This document shows, piece after piece, positions 1 through 11,750 of a stretch of DNA of 64,000 nt (position 1 is its first letter; the number at the start of each line of letters is the position of its first letter). This DNA is from Zychaea mexicana (taxonomy: Eukaryota > Mucoromycota > Mucoromycetes > Mucorales > Lichtheimiaceae), in contig NW_026516674.1 in the NCBI RefSeq assembly GCF_025766255.1, forward strand, positions 372,001-436,000. Reading direction: 5' to 3'. The notes beneath the pieces are model-generated. The model saw only the letters and a list, made by a program, of their open reading frames with translations, was not told the DNA's origin and ran no database searches. Made by a program: the position numbers and the translations under genes.

Positions 1-626
1 AGACTAGAATATCAAGACAGCCACGTTATGGCATGCTTTGCGCTGGGTGTTGGTGTCACACCAGCCTTAGCGCTTATTCAGGACTGTATGAATCGCCGCT
101 CTGCAGGGAGTTCGACAGTACTTACATCAAGTATTCATCTTTATTGGATCATTCGACATGCAGGTAGCTAGCAGTGGTAGTAAGAGATGGATACGAGATA
201 CAATTCCCATATACATAATTTGGACAAACATGAGGGAAGGTGGTTTAGCGTGTTGAATTATTTTCAACAGACATGACTGACCTAAAAAGGAACAAAAAAC
301 TTTGCATACAATTAGACGAGCTTGAACCGTTGCGGGAAGTCCTGGAATCATGGCTGCACGCGTCCACTCATTCCTCGCCGCGATTCAATCTCTCGATCTT
401 TATAACCCGTGGCACGGCCATACCGAACGAAGAACGGATGGTTGGTACCCGATGGTCGTGTGGGTCAAGGCCCGACATTGCCCGATGTATGGACAACATC
501 AAAAAATTAGAACAAAACAAGAAAGTATGGGTTCATACCTGTGGTTCAGCCGAATTCATGCGGTCCGTTCTCAATGAAGCTGCACGGTGCCAATGGGAAG
601 CACATCATGAAACCTTTGAGTTTTAG
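1..626 (+). CDS. Ferric reductase / NADPH-oxidase-type protein, C-terminal part
   Basis: Only the 3' end lies in the window; the gene runs off the left edge. Two exons are seen: 1-163 and 271-626, joined across an intron GTAGCT...CAACAG with matching phase (g + ac gives Asp). The first exon carries FALGVGVTPAL, the nicotinamide-binding loop typical of ferric-chelate reductases and NOX enzymes, then a strand ending LYWIIRHAD, the position of the family's 'WxxR' segment. The second exon ends with VWVHTCGSAEFM (the last NAD-binding Cys-Gly turn) and a terminal HETFEF, a usual family ending. The enzyme would move electrons from NAD(P)H through FAD and haem across the membrane to reduce ferric iron. 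The haem-binding membrane part and FAD motif are outside the window, so reductase versus superoxide-producing oxidase cannot be settled. The siderophore transporter next door favours a role in iron uptake. Confidence 0.85.
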
Positions 627-1159
627 TACTGCAATTCTAGTCTGCTGCTCGAATCTATACAGTGTAATAGCTTAATAATATGAATTAGTCCTGACCTCTC
701 AAACAATTTTTTATACTGTGTATTCTATGCTTATTCTTTTTTCTCTTTGATTACTATAACAAGGTAAAGTCATAAGTCTCTATGTGTAACATTCAAGTGT
801 GTCCGCGGAGATTTGGGTTACATATTAAGGGCTGCTTTGGGGCAAAACCTGGTAAAAAAAAGTGAAGATCGTTTCGTATCACCGAATGTCAGGGTTTCGG
901 TCCACTCTTATATTGAGGATGATTCTGTTTGTATATAATCTGGCGTGACACAACATCAAGCTGGATTTGTGTCTGGCCCGCGCAAGCAACATGATCGTGT
1001 ATGTAACAATCTGATGATCTGATACTGAATTCTTTGTACTGCCACATACAGAATACGAGATCAAGAGAAAAAAACGAGACTAATCTAATATAAATTCATG
1101 ACAATACAAGTAAAGTTCCCTTTCTTTTGTCTACCTTTCGTTTAAAACTTCTCTTAGCA
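627..1159. other. Intergenic, promoter region of the siderophore transporter
   Basis: The 533-nt gap between two co-directed iron genes is AT-rich. It should hold the terminator of the reductase gene and the promoter of the transporter. No further gene was recognised. A short upstream reading frame close to the transporter start is listed separately. Confidence 0.6.
1098..1145 (+). promoter_or_regulatory. Short upstream ORF before the siderophore transporter
   Basis: An ATG at 1098 opens a 15-codon frame that stops at TAA 1143-1145, 14 nt before the transporter start at 1160. If the transcript starts upstream of 1098, ribosomes would meet this frame first, which can reduce translation of the main frame. 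The transcription start is unknown, so this is only a possibility. Confidence 0.3.
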
Positions 1160-4069
1160 ATGGCTGCCTCGGTCAAGGATAAACGTGCTTCCTCATCCAT
1201 TGAAAATGAAAAGGTTGATGTTGTGGTTCCACCATCTCAACAACAGCAGCTGCAACCCGAGGTAGAAGAAGAGGATAATAGCATGCAGCCTGGTGTCAAG
1301 AAAATTGAACTGCTCAAGCAGGTGTGGACCAAGTCTGATATTTATATCATTTGCATCGGGTAAGATCACAATCATAATATACATCAAACAACACTACTCA
1401 ATAAAGCACATTGAGAAATGCATTTTTCTATTATTGATTTGGCTAAAAACTACGGTCGTCTATCACCATCTATTAGTGTTCTGTTCGTGTCATGGTCCTC
1501 TCACTGGGAAGGCTTCATTCTCCAGACTATCAACCCCAACGTGACCAGCTCCTTTGGCGCTAACGCAATCATGAGTATCCTGAGCACCGTTACCAACATT
1601 TTGCAGTCTGTTCTGTTTCCTACCTACTCCAAGTTGAGTGATATGATCGGTCGTGCTGAAATGTTTACTGTGTCTACTATCCTCTATGCCGTCTCTTATA
1701 TAATCATGGCCACCTCCCAAAACTACGCAACGCTCGTGGTAATAATTCGTTGATACCTGCAGCATTTGATTCCTTTAGCTTATTTATCATATCTGACTCG
1801 TTGATGTTATTCTCTCATTTTTGTTTGTTCTGCAGGGCGGTAAAGTTATTAACACCTTGGGCGATACTGGTATTATGATTCTTTGCCCAATTTTGATTGG
1901 AGGTAAATAATTTTTGTTAGTTTAGGGCTTGTTTGCTATATGAGTTTTCAAAGAAAAAAATTCACATCGTTCGAAATGCACTTTAGATTTGACCAGTGTG
2001 AAGAAGAGAGGCTTTTACCATGGTCTGTTTAATATTCCCCGTATTATCAACTTATATGCCACATCTTATGCCGGCAATGCCTTTTGGTACAGTGGCAATT
2101 GGCGCTGGGGTAAGTCCCATTTCAAGGGGAAAAAGATGAAGCGTGTTGTAATGATCGTACAACAATACTAATCAGTTTTTGTTCTGCTGCTTGCACCAAA
2201 ATAGGTTATGGCCATATTCCATTCCTTCTTTGCGGTAGCGCTGTCCCTCTCTTGTTTGGCCTTTTTCGTACCCAAAAAGTGTTCAAGGAGCGCGGCCTGT
2301 ACGATAACTACAAGAAAGCCTACCGGGAGCGACACGGTCACCGTAGCCGATGGCATAGCTTCATATGGTATCTTGTTCAAATCGATATTGTTGGTGCAAT
2401 CCTTCTTGTTGGTGGTCTCGCTATGATTCTTTTGCCTCTCGTGTTGGCCAGAAAGCAGTTCGGCGGTTGGGCTACTGCCAATACTCTTGGTACCCTCTGT
2501 GGTGGCGTCGTAACTTGGGCCTTGCTTGTCATTTGGGAATGGAAATACGCCGAAAAGCCTTTAGTGCCACTCACCAAGTGGCCTAATAACACTGCCATCT
2601 TGGGTGTTTGTGCTGTTTCTACGGTGACCATTATTTCATCGACCAATTGGCTTTACTTTAATACCTATCTTCAAGTTTCTCGTAAGATCTCTCCTGGTCA
2701 CGCTAGTATGCTCGGTCGTGGTTACAATACCGGTTATATGGTCGTGCAGTTCATTGTCGGTTACTTGATGATGAAAACTCGGTAAGAAGCCTATCCTTTC
2801 TGCTTTTCTTTTGATTTATTTACATGATAGTTTATGTGGCACATAATAATCAACATTGATAATTTCTAAAACATAAATTCATTAGTGTTTGGCGCCCTTA
2901 CGTATGGGGTGGCGTTACATTGATGATTCTTGGTCAGTATTATGCTGCGTTATCTTTACGGGGTCGATCAGAACACTTGAAAAGATATATCAACACGATC
3001 ATTTGTGTGCTTTATAGGTGTCGGCCTCATGATTCCCGCTCGTAAACCAAGCTCTTCGGAGGCATTCGTTGTTATCTCTCAAACAATTGCTGGTATCGGT
3101 ATGGCAACGAATTTTTGGATTGTGGGAAAACTTTGTTGGGCTACTATAAAAGTGTCTAATTCATATTTTTTGGAATTGCTTGTGTTACAGGTTCGGGTAT
3201 GATGGACATTCCATTGACTGTAGCAGTACAAAGCTGTGTTCCTCACGATGGTTAGTTTATACTTATACACAATGTATGTATATTGGGAGAGATTACTGAC
3301 GAGTGTATTGAACTGTGATAGATATGGCCATGGTCACCGCCCTGTTTCAAGTCGGTGGTTCTATTGCTGCTGCTATTGGCTCCACGATGGCAGGTAGTAT
3401 TTGGAACAACCTGTAAGTCACTCCTCCAGTCTTTAACTAGACCTACTAGCCAACTAATGAGTTGCTGAAAACTTCTGTTGACTATAGTATAAGCTTTACT
3501 AACACGACAGTATAACAATGAACTGTTATTTTTCAGGTTGCCTCAAAAGCTTGAACAATATGTCCCTGGTGACTTCGATGCCGCTCAAATTATGGGTTCG
3601 ATTTCGGTTGCCCAGGGCCTACCTGAAGAGCAGTACCAAGGTGTCGTCCAAGCTTACAGTGAGGTGATCAAGACATTGTCCACCATTGCTGTGTGTGTCG
3701 CTGTTCTTACTTTCTCCTTTACCATCCGCATGAGATCGTTTGGTCTATCGGACAGCCCTAAAAATCGCGAAGAAATGGAAAAGCAAAAAGATGCTTCGGA
3801 TACTACTACTGCTACTATTGATGAAAAGGCAAGACAACGTGGTAAGAAATGCAGTTCTCGGAAATGGTCAGATCCGCAGCATTTCTTTGGAAGTGTCCAG
3901 AAAGATCCTCCTGTTCGATCAACGCGTATTGTGTATGATGGGATATTTGTTAACGCTCTACATACATAGATATGTAGTTGGCGGAGGGTATAAACTAGAT
4001 ATCCCCACTTCATCTTTTATGGTTGGTGGTGGCGAGTCTGCTGATAATAGTACGCTGGCGTCGTTGTGA
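1160..4069 (+). CDS. Siderophore-iron transporter (MFS, ARN/SIT type)
   Basis: Eleven exons fit with consistent phase: 1160-1359, 1477-1738, 1836-1902, 1987-2109, 2205-2781, 2886-2932, 3018-3098, 3191-3250, 3322-3412, 3537-3841, 3978-4069, giving about 634 residues, the usual SIT length. After an acidic, Gln-rich N-terminus there are about 14 hydrophobic helices. The loop YSKLSDMIGRAEMF matches the MFS motif-A region between helices 2 and 3, and WSSHWEGFILQT and GLFNIPRIINLYATSYAG look like ARN/SIT family blocks. It should import ferric siderophores across the plasma or vesicle membrane by proton symport. The start at 1160 (MAASVKDK) is the first ATG in frame. The last exon is less certain: skipping the intron at 3842-3977 would give a different tail ending at 3969. 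Its neighbour is a ferric reductase. Confidence 0.9.
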
Positions 4070-6967
4070 AATTGCATTTACGTATTCAAAACAATGTGTA
4101 AAATTGGCATGTATTGCACGATAAACAAGTACGCCTCAAAGCTATTAAATGTAATTGAGCGATATTCATAGTACAAAAAACACGCCAATATCTGGAATAA
4201 CTGTTTTTATATTTGTTTTTGTGTCCTTCACCTGATGCCATGGTAATGGTATTCATGATAGATAGAGTCATCCCTTTACCTTATCTAAGAGAGAGTGAAT
4301 GCGATGTACTACTCTTCGGTCTAATAGACCGGAGACATAATAATGATTAGTTTAGTTGTTGTTGTTGTAAGGTTTGCGTTTGATTGTTACCACTATTACT
4401 ACTACTATTAACAAGAATTCGCCACCAAAGTTTAGGTTCCTGCGCCCCTCGCTCGTATGACAACTAAGTAGCGAAAAAGTTGATAAACCTGCTGTAAGCT
4501 ATGCGTTTAAAAAGAGGTATCAAGGGGGCCAATGGTGCTTGAGTGCTCAAGCGGAAGCAGGAGGAATCTCTTGTGTGAAGGATTGCTGCTGTTGTCACTA
4601 AGATAACCCCCGTATCGTTATGAGACACACATGTCAATAAAGAAAGAGAGAGAGAAGAGCATCTTTGACAGTTGCCGCTTTTAGTTTCTTTTCCCCTTAA
4701 ACATAGAGTGAACGTCGAAAACAAGCAAGAAAGGCCAGCACTTTCTCGCTTTCGCTCTTTTTTTTCAAGAGCTCAATCAATCCAGATGAGCGGATGCGGG
4801 TACTTTCCGTAAAAGTTGGATTTGACACACGCCTCCTTTTCTTTTGCCACCAGAAAGAGAGATAAAGAGAGGAGTCCTGTATCCTACTACTGACTACCAT
4901 TACGAGCGGTCATTTAAGGTATACAACAAGGGTGACCCATTCAGCACCGACATCAATAGCCTACGCTCAACGCCCATTCTCGGGGTGACGCTTTCCGTTT
5001 CAACCTCCCAGAATAAAAGCAACAACAGTAGCCACTACGGTGGACTTGCATGGTGCATGCTTGGACGCGCCATGGTACATTACTTACCCCTAAACTTTGT
5101 CTTTTGCTTTCCGTGGAGCGGCAAGCATGAATGCGTCGTATATGGCCACACGGAATTTCGTGGTGCTTTACTTGAAAACACGAGTAAGAAAGAAAAAATA
5201 TCATCCTGTAGTGATTCGAAGCACAAACATTTGTAAGTACATGGTATACGATCCTTGTATTAATGAAAGGTAACGCAGTAAATTACGCAGTATGTCGATT
5301 GAGATGAGTATGGTTAGGCGCAGTACGGAGAAAAAAAAAGCGTAGTGTTTATTGTTTGCAAAACAATGCACGCTATCAACGTGTCATTAAACGTAAATAT
5401 CCGTTATTGTTTACATAATATTTGTTGGTAGGATAAGAAGCTCATCACCACTACAAGCGTCCATCGTTATCAAAGATAATTGCTCGCATCATATTGCTTC
5501 TTTTATTTTGCAAAATATCATACAGCATTTCGCACAATATATAACGTGCCGTTCTTCCTCTCCACTAAAAGTTGTTTACGCGATACAACTTTTCCGATCG
5601 GGTTAGATCCGTGAGACAACTTTTGTGAACCTACAAAGCATTTCTTCTTGGCCCCCTCCTAGTTTATGCTCTCAGCCAGACGGGTGCCCTATGTTGCACT
5701 TTGTGAGCAAGTTTGGAGTTGAAGAGAACCTTGTGTAGTAGTACTAGCACCACAGTAATAGTGACAACGGCGGTGTTCTTACACAAAACACCGACATTTC
5801 CGCTGCAAACAGGTTTCAAGCAACTATTCTGTAGCATCTGCTGACACAACTGTTTGCCACAGTAAGGAAAATCAGACATTTAGGAGAAAAAAAAAAGAGG
5901 GTATTGCAAAAAGAAGTAATAGCCGATTTCTCTTCTATAGCAGCACTACGATCAAGCCAGTACTATTAAAGAAGCTGTTGCGAAGCACATTTTCATGTAT
6001 GCTACGGCATAGATTCAAGAAATATCTAGTTGATCCATTGTTATGTTGGAAAACAAAGAGTTCTTCTTTTCGTCAATCTCTATTGTTTAGATAGTACAAT
6101 AAAAGAAAAAAAAGCTACCCTGGGTCCACATATGTGCGTGTATCAAAGTTTCTTTGTGTGAAATGATAACATGCCACTTGACATTACTGTTTTGAAATCT
6201 TTTTTGTACACACACATTCACACATACACGATGTAAGTATCGGCATGATGTACATGTGTGCTTTTCCGATGCATTGGATCTGTATACTGCGCTGTAGTAT
6301 AATGGTTATGATAGAGCCTGCTCCTCCTCCCCTCACAAGATGATATCGCCGCGTCGTTTTTCACAAAAACTGCGAAAAACGGAGCCGAGAACACAGAGTC
6401 TAAGAGACTCTTGTATTGCTCCCTAATTTCCAGATATTCCGGAATGTGGGTGGTAGAAGTACTCCGAGCCTTTTCAGATGGTTTTCAGATGGTCGGTGAC
6501 TTAAAGCTTTGCTCTGAGAAATCTGGTGATACGACAAAAAATCTAAGCTTGGAACGGTAACCGACTGCTACTACATAGTATGTGTGATTTATTTCACTAC
6601 TTGGATGAAACGACTGCGCAATACATCATCGGACTAGTACAGCATGATGCATTTACGATCTAGTAAGTCTGGGAATGTGCATCATCGTGGGCCTTATCGC
6701 AGGATCCTATCTATCAAACATAGTGTGGGGCGTGACGATATTGGGGGAGACGGATGACAATATGTGTTTGCTTTACACTTCCACGATCTACTACATCTTT
6801 CTTTGAGGGGGAAAAATACCCACAAGGGAGAACTTGGGGGCTAGCTAGTTTGAAGAGGAATTGGGAAGAGAACTTATCCATATATAAACAGTTAAACGCG
6901 CCCTTTAACATCACTTACTCGTTGTGCTTCTTTCTTTTACTTTTTATTATACCTCTTACTAAAAATA
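4070..6967. other. 2.9-kb stretch without a recognised gene
   Basis: Open frames here, for example 4844-5236 (+), are low in complexity, lack domains and have no credible splice partners. The DNA is AT-rich with short homopolymers. A canonical carB (phytoene desaturase) is not present upstream of the next gene. The last few hundred bases should contain the promoter of the gene starting at 6968; TATATA lies at 6880-6885 within 'ccatatataaac'. Confidence 0.55.
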
Positions 6968-9165
6968 ATGTCTACACAACTCGCTTACGCCGTAGCAGCC
7001 TTCATCGCAGCTATTGTCGTTTATCGACCATTCATAACCAGACTCGATCGCATGCGCTATATAATCTTTTCCACAGCAGTAGCCTTTGCAACATTGCTCT
7101 TATTTGCCTCATCCCTTTCTATTACCACTACCACACTGCTCAGCGGCAACAGCAACACTACTGTTCCTATTCTATTCAGCAATCATGTTGGCAACACGCT
7201 ATATTACCAATGGAAAGCACCAGCAGTAGCAATTTCAACATACGCATACAATAGCTATAATGAAAGCACCATCACTGTCTGGAAAGATCTTTCTCTGCTC
7301 ATCTTGCTTTCAGCTACATCCATCTCCTTTTGTGGTATTCTATCGCGATGGGATTTTCCAATTCTTCATGTCAAACCCAACGAACCTGCTATCTGCAATT
7401 TTGTACATCGTCATGTATCCTCGGTAGCTATCATTCTACTTGGAAGTTACAGGTAAATGGGAAGAAGATCTACTAGTATCTACTTTTTCCATTCGTGGTT
7501 ACACTTGGTCTTCTAAATTGCCAGTTATTAACACACCACGTTTTTTTATAATAGTAACGCCATTAATAACACAGAACATCCACATCAAGTCGTGTCGATC
7601 TTGTGCCCAGCTATTGCCATGTTGTATCTGATCGCTGGCCCTTATCTTTTTCGCAGATGGGGCGTCGTCGTAGCCACAGCGTGTTTGATCGCTTATATTG
7701 GCCATGTCAGCACTTTATCTACTTGTAATGATTTTCAGCAATCGCTTTTTGCTTCATGGACAGTTGCCGACTGGCTCGCCGTCTCATTTATCTTTGCTGG
7801 TAGCACTGCTGCATTGGACTACTGGGATGCTATCATGAATACCTACCCATACCTATCCTCTGACAAACTCGAAGACCATGTGCGCATGCAGGATCCAATG
7901 AAAATACACTACTGGATCCACCTTACAAAGACCATTATGAATTTGTCCTCTGAAGCTGAACTTGATCCAGAACCTATTGAGGACTTGAAAGCCGCTATCC
8001 GCAGCTTAGGACACAACGGTCGGTCCTGGAAAACCATGTCGATCCTGTTCCCATCCAACCTACGACAAGAAATGTGCGTTCTCTATGCCTGGTTCCGCGT
8101 CTGTGACGATATCGTGGATGACATGGATCCCAAGATCTATGGCACCTTTGCACTCGATTTGGTCCGCAAATTTCTAAACGAAGTGTTCCATGGCAAGAAA
8201 AGCAAGCCCGTTTCTCGCCAGGCAACAACCAAGTTCGGCAAGGCTGCATTCGGAGACCCTAGCGTACCAAATGTGGTCGATTGGAACTATTATGCACAAT
8301 ACCTTAACGAAACTCAACTGGCGACCTTGCGCGGTTTCTCTCGACTTGCACCCATTCTTTGCCCCAAGGCTGCTTTTGCACTTACTGATGCGTGGAAAAT
8401 CGATATCCATCGCCAGGCGATGAAGTCGCAAGACGACTTGCTCAATTATGCAGGTCTTATTTCCGGCCGATTCGCTGAACTTTGCACTTGCGTGATCATG
8501 TACAAGTCCGGCCGTGGAAACTGGAGCGGTGTGGATCCCGTTGCTCGAAAAGATGATGTTCTCAAGCGCGCACGTGCCACTGGACAGGTATAGAACAAGA
8601 AAAAGCTCTTTGCTTTGTTTGTTTACGTTTCTCAGTGTCAGATGAGGCTAAGTTTACTTTTTTCTGCATCATGTTATTCTAGTGTCTTCAGCTTATCAAT
8701 ATTGCCCGTGATCTGATTGCCGACAGCCTCGAGGGCAGGTGCTACGTTCCTCTCCAATACATGCCATCCCGACGGACGTACAAGACACTCAAGGATTCCC
8801 GTGACCCGAGCCGAATTGGTGAAAGCACTTTAAAATCTTACGCGATGCAGATCCTCAAGCTGGCCGACTGCCTTACAGGTCAAGCACAAGTCGGCATCGA
8901 TGGCTTGCCCTATGAAGTACGCGACGGTGTCCGAGCAGCATTCGAGATCTACTCGGCTATTTCTCCTGCTATCCGTAACGCGCAAGGATTCCCAAAACGT
9001 GCCAAGGTCCCCAAACGACGCCAGCAGATGATTGCCTTTAGCTGCATCTATGGCTTCCATCCAGGATTGGGCCGTGTTCTTCAGGCTGCTCTTTACAAGC
9101 TTCTCATGCTTAACAAACTCAGTGGACACAAAAAGCTTGCAGACATTGCTCTCCCATCAAAGTGA
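6968..9165 (+). CDS. CarRP/CarRA-like protein: phytoene-synthase domain with degenerate lycopene-cyclase domain
   Basis: Three exons (6968-7452, 7555-8587, 8683-9165) give 666 residues, close to the roughly 600 of fungal bifunctional lycopene cyclase/phytoene synthases. The N-terminal half is a multi-helix membrane region colinear with the cyclase: RPFITRLDRM near residue 20, and SRW...KPNEP after the third helix. The two acidic PxEE-type motifs expected there are replaced by TVWKD (103-107) and WTVADW (about 230-235). The C-terminal half keeps the isoprenyl-diphosphate motifs: DDIVDD (346-351), NIARDLIADS (512-521), GRCYVP (524-529), and a GLPYEVRDGVRAA block. It could therefore still condense geranylgeranyl diphosphate to phytoene, or make another prenyl product, but is unlikely to cyclise lycopene. 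No desaturase gene is adjacent. A squalene/phytoene-synthase-family role is secure; the substrate is not. Confidence 0.85.
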
Positions 9166-10573
9166 GCCGGGGTACTCAGAGCTGAAGTGGGAGTTGTTGT
9201 ATCTGCACATCATTCTTTTGTAGTGGTTTTTGTATATTTATTTCGCAAATGCATCAGCCCCGCACCCTCCTCTTACTACATCAGCAACAGCTGCTTTATC
9301 ATATATCATATCGTGTCTGCCATTGAGCAACGACATCAAAAAAAGAATAAACATCATATTTTGTGCATAGCTTAAAAAACTGATAAACAAAATAAGGGAC
9401 CCCGCAAGCGTATCTAGTATCTGTATATAAAAGCTGTTTTCTCTTTATTGTGTGTGTGTGTGTAATCATGTAGAAAGAGAGAGAGAGAGAGCATATGTGT
9501 GTGAACACAAGAAAGCAATGACGGAAGGGCGGAGCTGATCAGCGATGAAGAAAATACAGAGCTTTCCTTTTCCGCTGCCCTTTGTGTTGAGTGATAACAA
9601 AACTGTATTACGCAAACTGCACAGCGTCGATCGTTTTTCTCTTTTTGTGTGCTCTGGGCTGTATAACGCATACTATTTTACGTCCCTGTGATAAACATAC
9701 AGAGGGATAGCGCATATTAAAAAGTATCGCACCAAGAAGTATAAAATGAAACCGTGATAAACGTCCAGCCATTGGTCACCTCAAAAGTGTGGAGCGCCGT
9801 CGGATGTAATCTGCAGCTGTATTAAACTTTTTTTTTTCTCTATCGGGGAAACGACGCGGGCAGCGTATAATGGCGTGATTGAGTGGTGCTCCGGGGAGTG
9901 AGAACCGAACTCAGAGAACGCGCCTTTTTTTCTTTGTTCGTTTTATCAGTTACCAGAAGCAGCAGAAGCAGCAGCAGCAGCAGCAGTACAGTGCAGCAGT
10001 AAGCAGGAGGGCAATAAGCAATCCGCTTCTATGGAGACAGAGGGTGGCCATGGAATGAGGGAAACACAACCCTCATGCTACTGTGGAACATTCGACAAGC
10101 TCATTAATAAAGCATGTGTCTGTGTGCCAGAGAAAATATTGAGAAAACGAGCGGCCGCTTGAGACATGTCCAACGCGCGCCTCTCCATTTTTCTACACAT
10201 GCTTTCGCCTCGCATCGTTTTATTGTTCTCCTCCTCCTTGCATTCATCGTCCATCATTCTTCAGTGTATCGAATCGATTGGGGGCAGCCTCATCCTTCTC
10301 TGCGCAAACAAACAAGGGAAGCAGGACGATTGGTTGCACAGGGCACGTGTGACGAATGCAGTTTCAACAAGTTCGCACTTCCCAAAGAAGTACTCACGCA
10401 CTATTTTTATCATTCCCGACGCCCCAAACAAGGCAACCATCGCCTGTCAAAATATGTTGCGTAAACTGTATATATTTATACTCTGGCGCACCCTCTCGCC
10501 CTCTGCTCATTTTCCACCTTTTTCTTTCTTCTTCCCTTTGCTGTTGTTCTTTGTCACTACCCTGTCCATTATC
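9166..10573. other. Intergenic with CT/GT tracts and a CAG-type repeat
   Basis: The 1.4-kb gap holds a GT run near 9450-9463, a GA run near 9474-9490, and an AGC-rich tract at about 9956-10008. Open frames at 10114-10464 and 10166-10801 are long only because of pyrimidine-rich DNA upstream of the next start codon and show no domains. Leader and promoter of the wall-protein gene must lie near its right end. Confidence 0.5.
9956..10008. repeat. AGC/CAG trinucleotide-rich tract
   Basis: An imperfect run of CAG/AGC units interrupted by AGAAG and GTACAGTG. It is non-coding on the annotation given here and is a simple-sequence repeat likely to vary in length between strains. Confidence 0.7.
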
Positions 10574-11433
10574 ATGCGTTCTGCCACCGCCATCCTCTCT
10601 GCCCTCGTCGTCGCCATCGTCTGCATCAGCGGCTCCTACGCCCAGCAAGGCATCTTCAACGTCACAAAGCCAACGCCCAACTCACCCTATGTTGCGGGCC
10701 AGAAGCTTCCTCTCGTCTACGATGTCGCATCCACCACCACTGAGCAGAGTGAGTCTATAGAAGCTTCAGTAGCAAGTCAACGAGGAAGGCTAACCTTTTG
10801 AATTCTGCCATTTACCCAAACCTAGCCCTCCAACTGAGCGTCACCTTGATCGACCCCCGCAACGCCACAAACAATGTCCTGATGGTTCAGAACGGCGATA
10901 TCTCCCAGGGCTTCAGCAACCAAAAGGAGATCGGCAACACCACCGTCTACGAACACCAGACAAACGTAAGCTATTGCAAGAGTGAAATGGTAATAAAAGG
11001 ATTAAGCTTTCTAATGGGTGCACCTATTTATATTAGTACGACATTCCCACCAACACCGCCGCTGGCGAGTACCAGGTAAGCATATGACATAGATATAGAG
11101 TTCAGGGGCAGCAGCAGAAGCAGCAGCAGCTACCACCGCCCCGCCAAAAGCAAGCAAGCAAGCAAGCAGGCAAGCAGGCAAGGAGACCCAAGAATAACCC
11201 ACATTTCCCCAATATAGGTTGTTTACACCAACACCATTACTGGCTACAACACCACCATCCCCATCACCATCGCCGAGGCTGGCACCACTCCTTCCCCTGC
11301 CTCGCCATCATCCACTGACGGCTCTAACGATGATGAGACGAGCATGTGGGACACCGGCGCTGCTTCGTCCATCTCTCTTGCTCCCGTCTGGTTCACCTTA
11401 CTTGCCGTCGTTGGCATGGCTCTGAACATGTAA
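10574..11433 (+). CDS. Secreted Ser/Thr-rich GPI-anchored wall protein (Kre9/Knh1-like)
   Basis: Four exons (10574-10748, 10826-10965, 11037-11075, 11218-11433) give 189 residues. A signal peptide opens the protein (MRSATAILSALVVAIVCISG, cleaved about at AQQ). The single domain runs from TKPTPNSPYVAGQKLPLVYD through LQLSVTLIDP and AAGEYQVVYTNT, the pattern of the fungal Ser-Thr-rich/Kre9-Knh1 extracellular domain. A Ser/Pro/Thr/Asp spacer follows, then a C-terminal hydrophobic tail (SISLAPVWFTLLAVVGMAL), as expected for GPI attachment. It should sit on the plasma membrane or in the wall. Whether it acts in beta-1,6-glucan assembly, as yeast Kre9 does, cannot be told from sequence. The third intron carries an AAGC-type repeat. 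The gene converges on tef1. Confidence 0.8.
11148..11182. repeat. AAGC/AGGC tetranucleotide repeat inside an intron
   Basis: About eight imperfect AAGC/AGGC units lie in the third intron of the wall-protein gene. This is a simple repeat with no coding consequence on the proposed splicing. Confidence 0.7.
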
Positions 11434-11750
11434 AAACCAAGAGGAAGCATCAACAAATTAGCTAATACCACTCTTCTTCATACAACAAATCATTTCCACA
11501 ACACCATTCTGTAATTTTTTTTTCTTTTTTCTCAATGCATTTTTATTTACTTTTTTAATAATTTGAACAAAAAGGCTTAAAGATGATTTGCCTCCTTAAA
11601 AAAACTGCTTGAGAGCGAAAAGAAAAGAGAGAGACTGGAGACCACAGAGTGAAAATGGAGAGGAAGAATACAATTAACAAGAGTAGTCCCAAGTCACGCA
11701 CCCTGACTAGTATATACACAAGTGAACTAGCCGCAAGAAATTAAACATGT
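11434..11750. terminator. Shared 3' region of two convergent genes
   Basis: The 317-nt gap between the + strand wall-protein gene and the - strand tef1 gene must hold both transcript ends. It is T-rich on the left and A-rich on the right. No exact cleavage site can be named from sequence. Confidence 0.5.

Noticed and set aside
4844..5236. 130-codon + frame in the 2.9-kb gap
   Set aside because: No domain, no splice partner, composition unlike neighbouring proteins.
6291..6316. A-box-like sequence (GTAGTATAATGGTTATG) resembling a tRNA D arm
   Set aside because: No B box or acceptor pairing within the next 100 bases.
10166..10801. 211-codon + frame overlapping the start of the wall-protein gene
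   Set aside because: The real start is the ATG at 10574 with a signal peptide; the upstream part is pyrimidine-rich leader, and the frame runs into the first intron.
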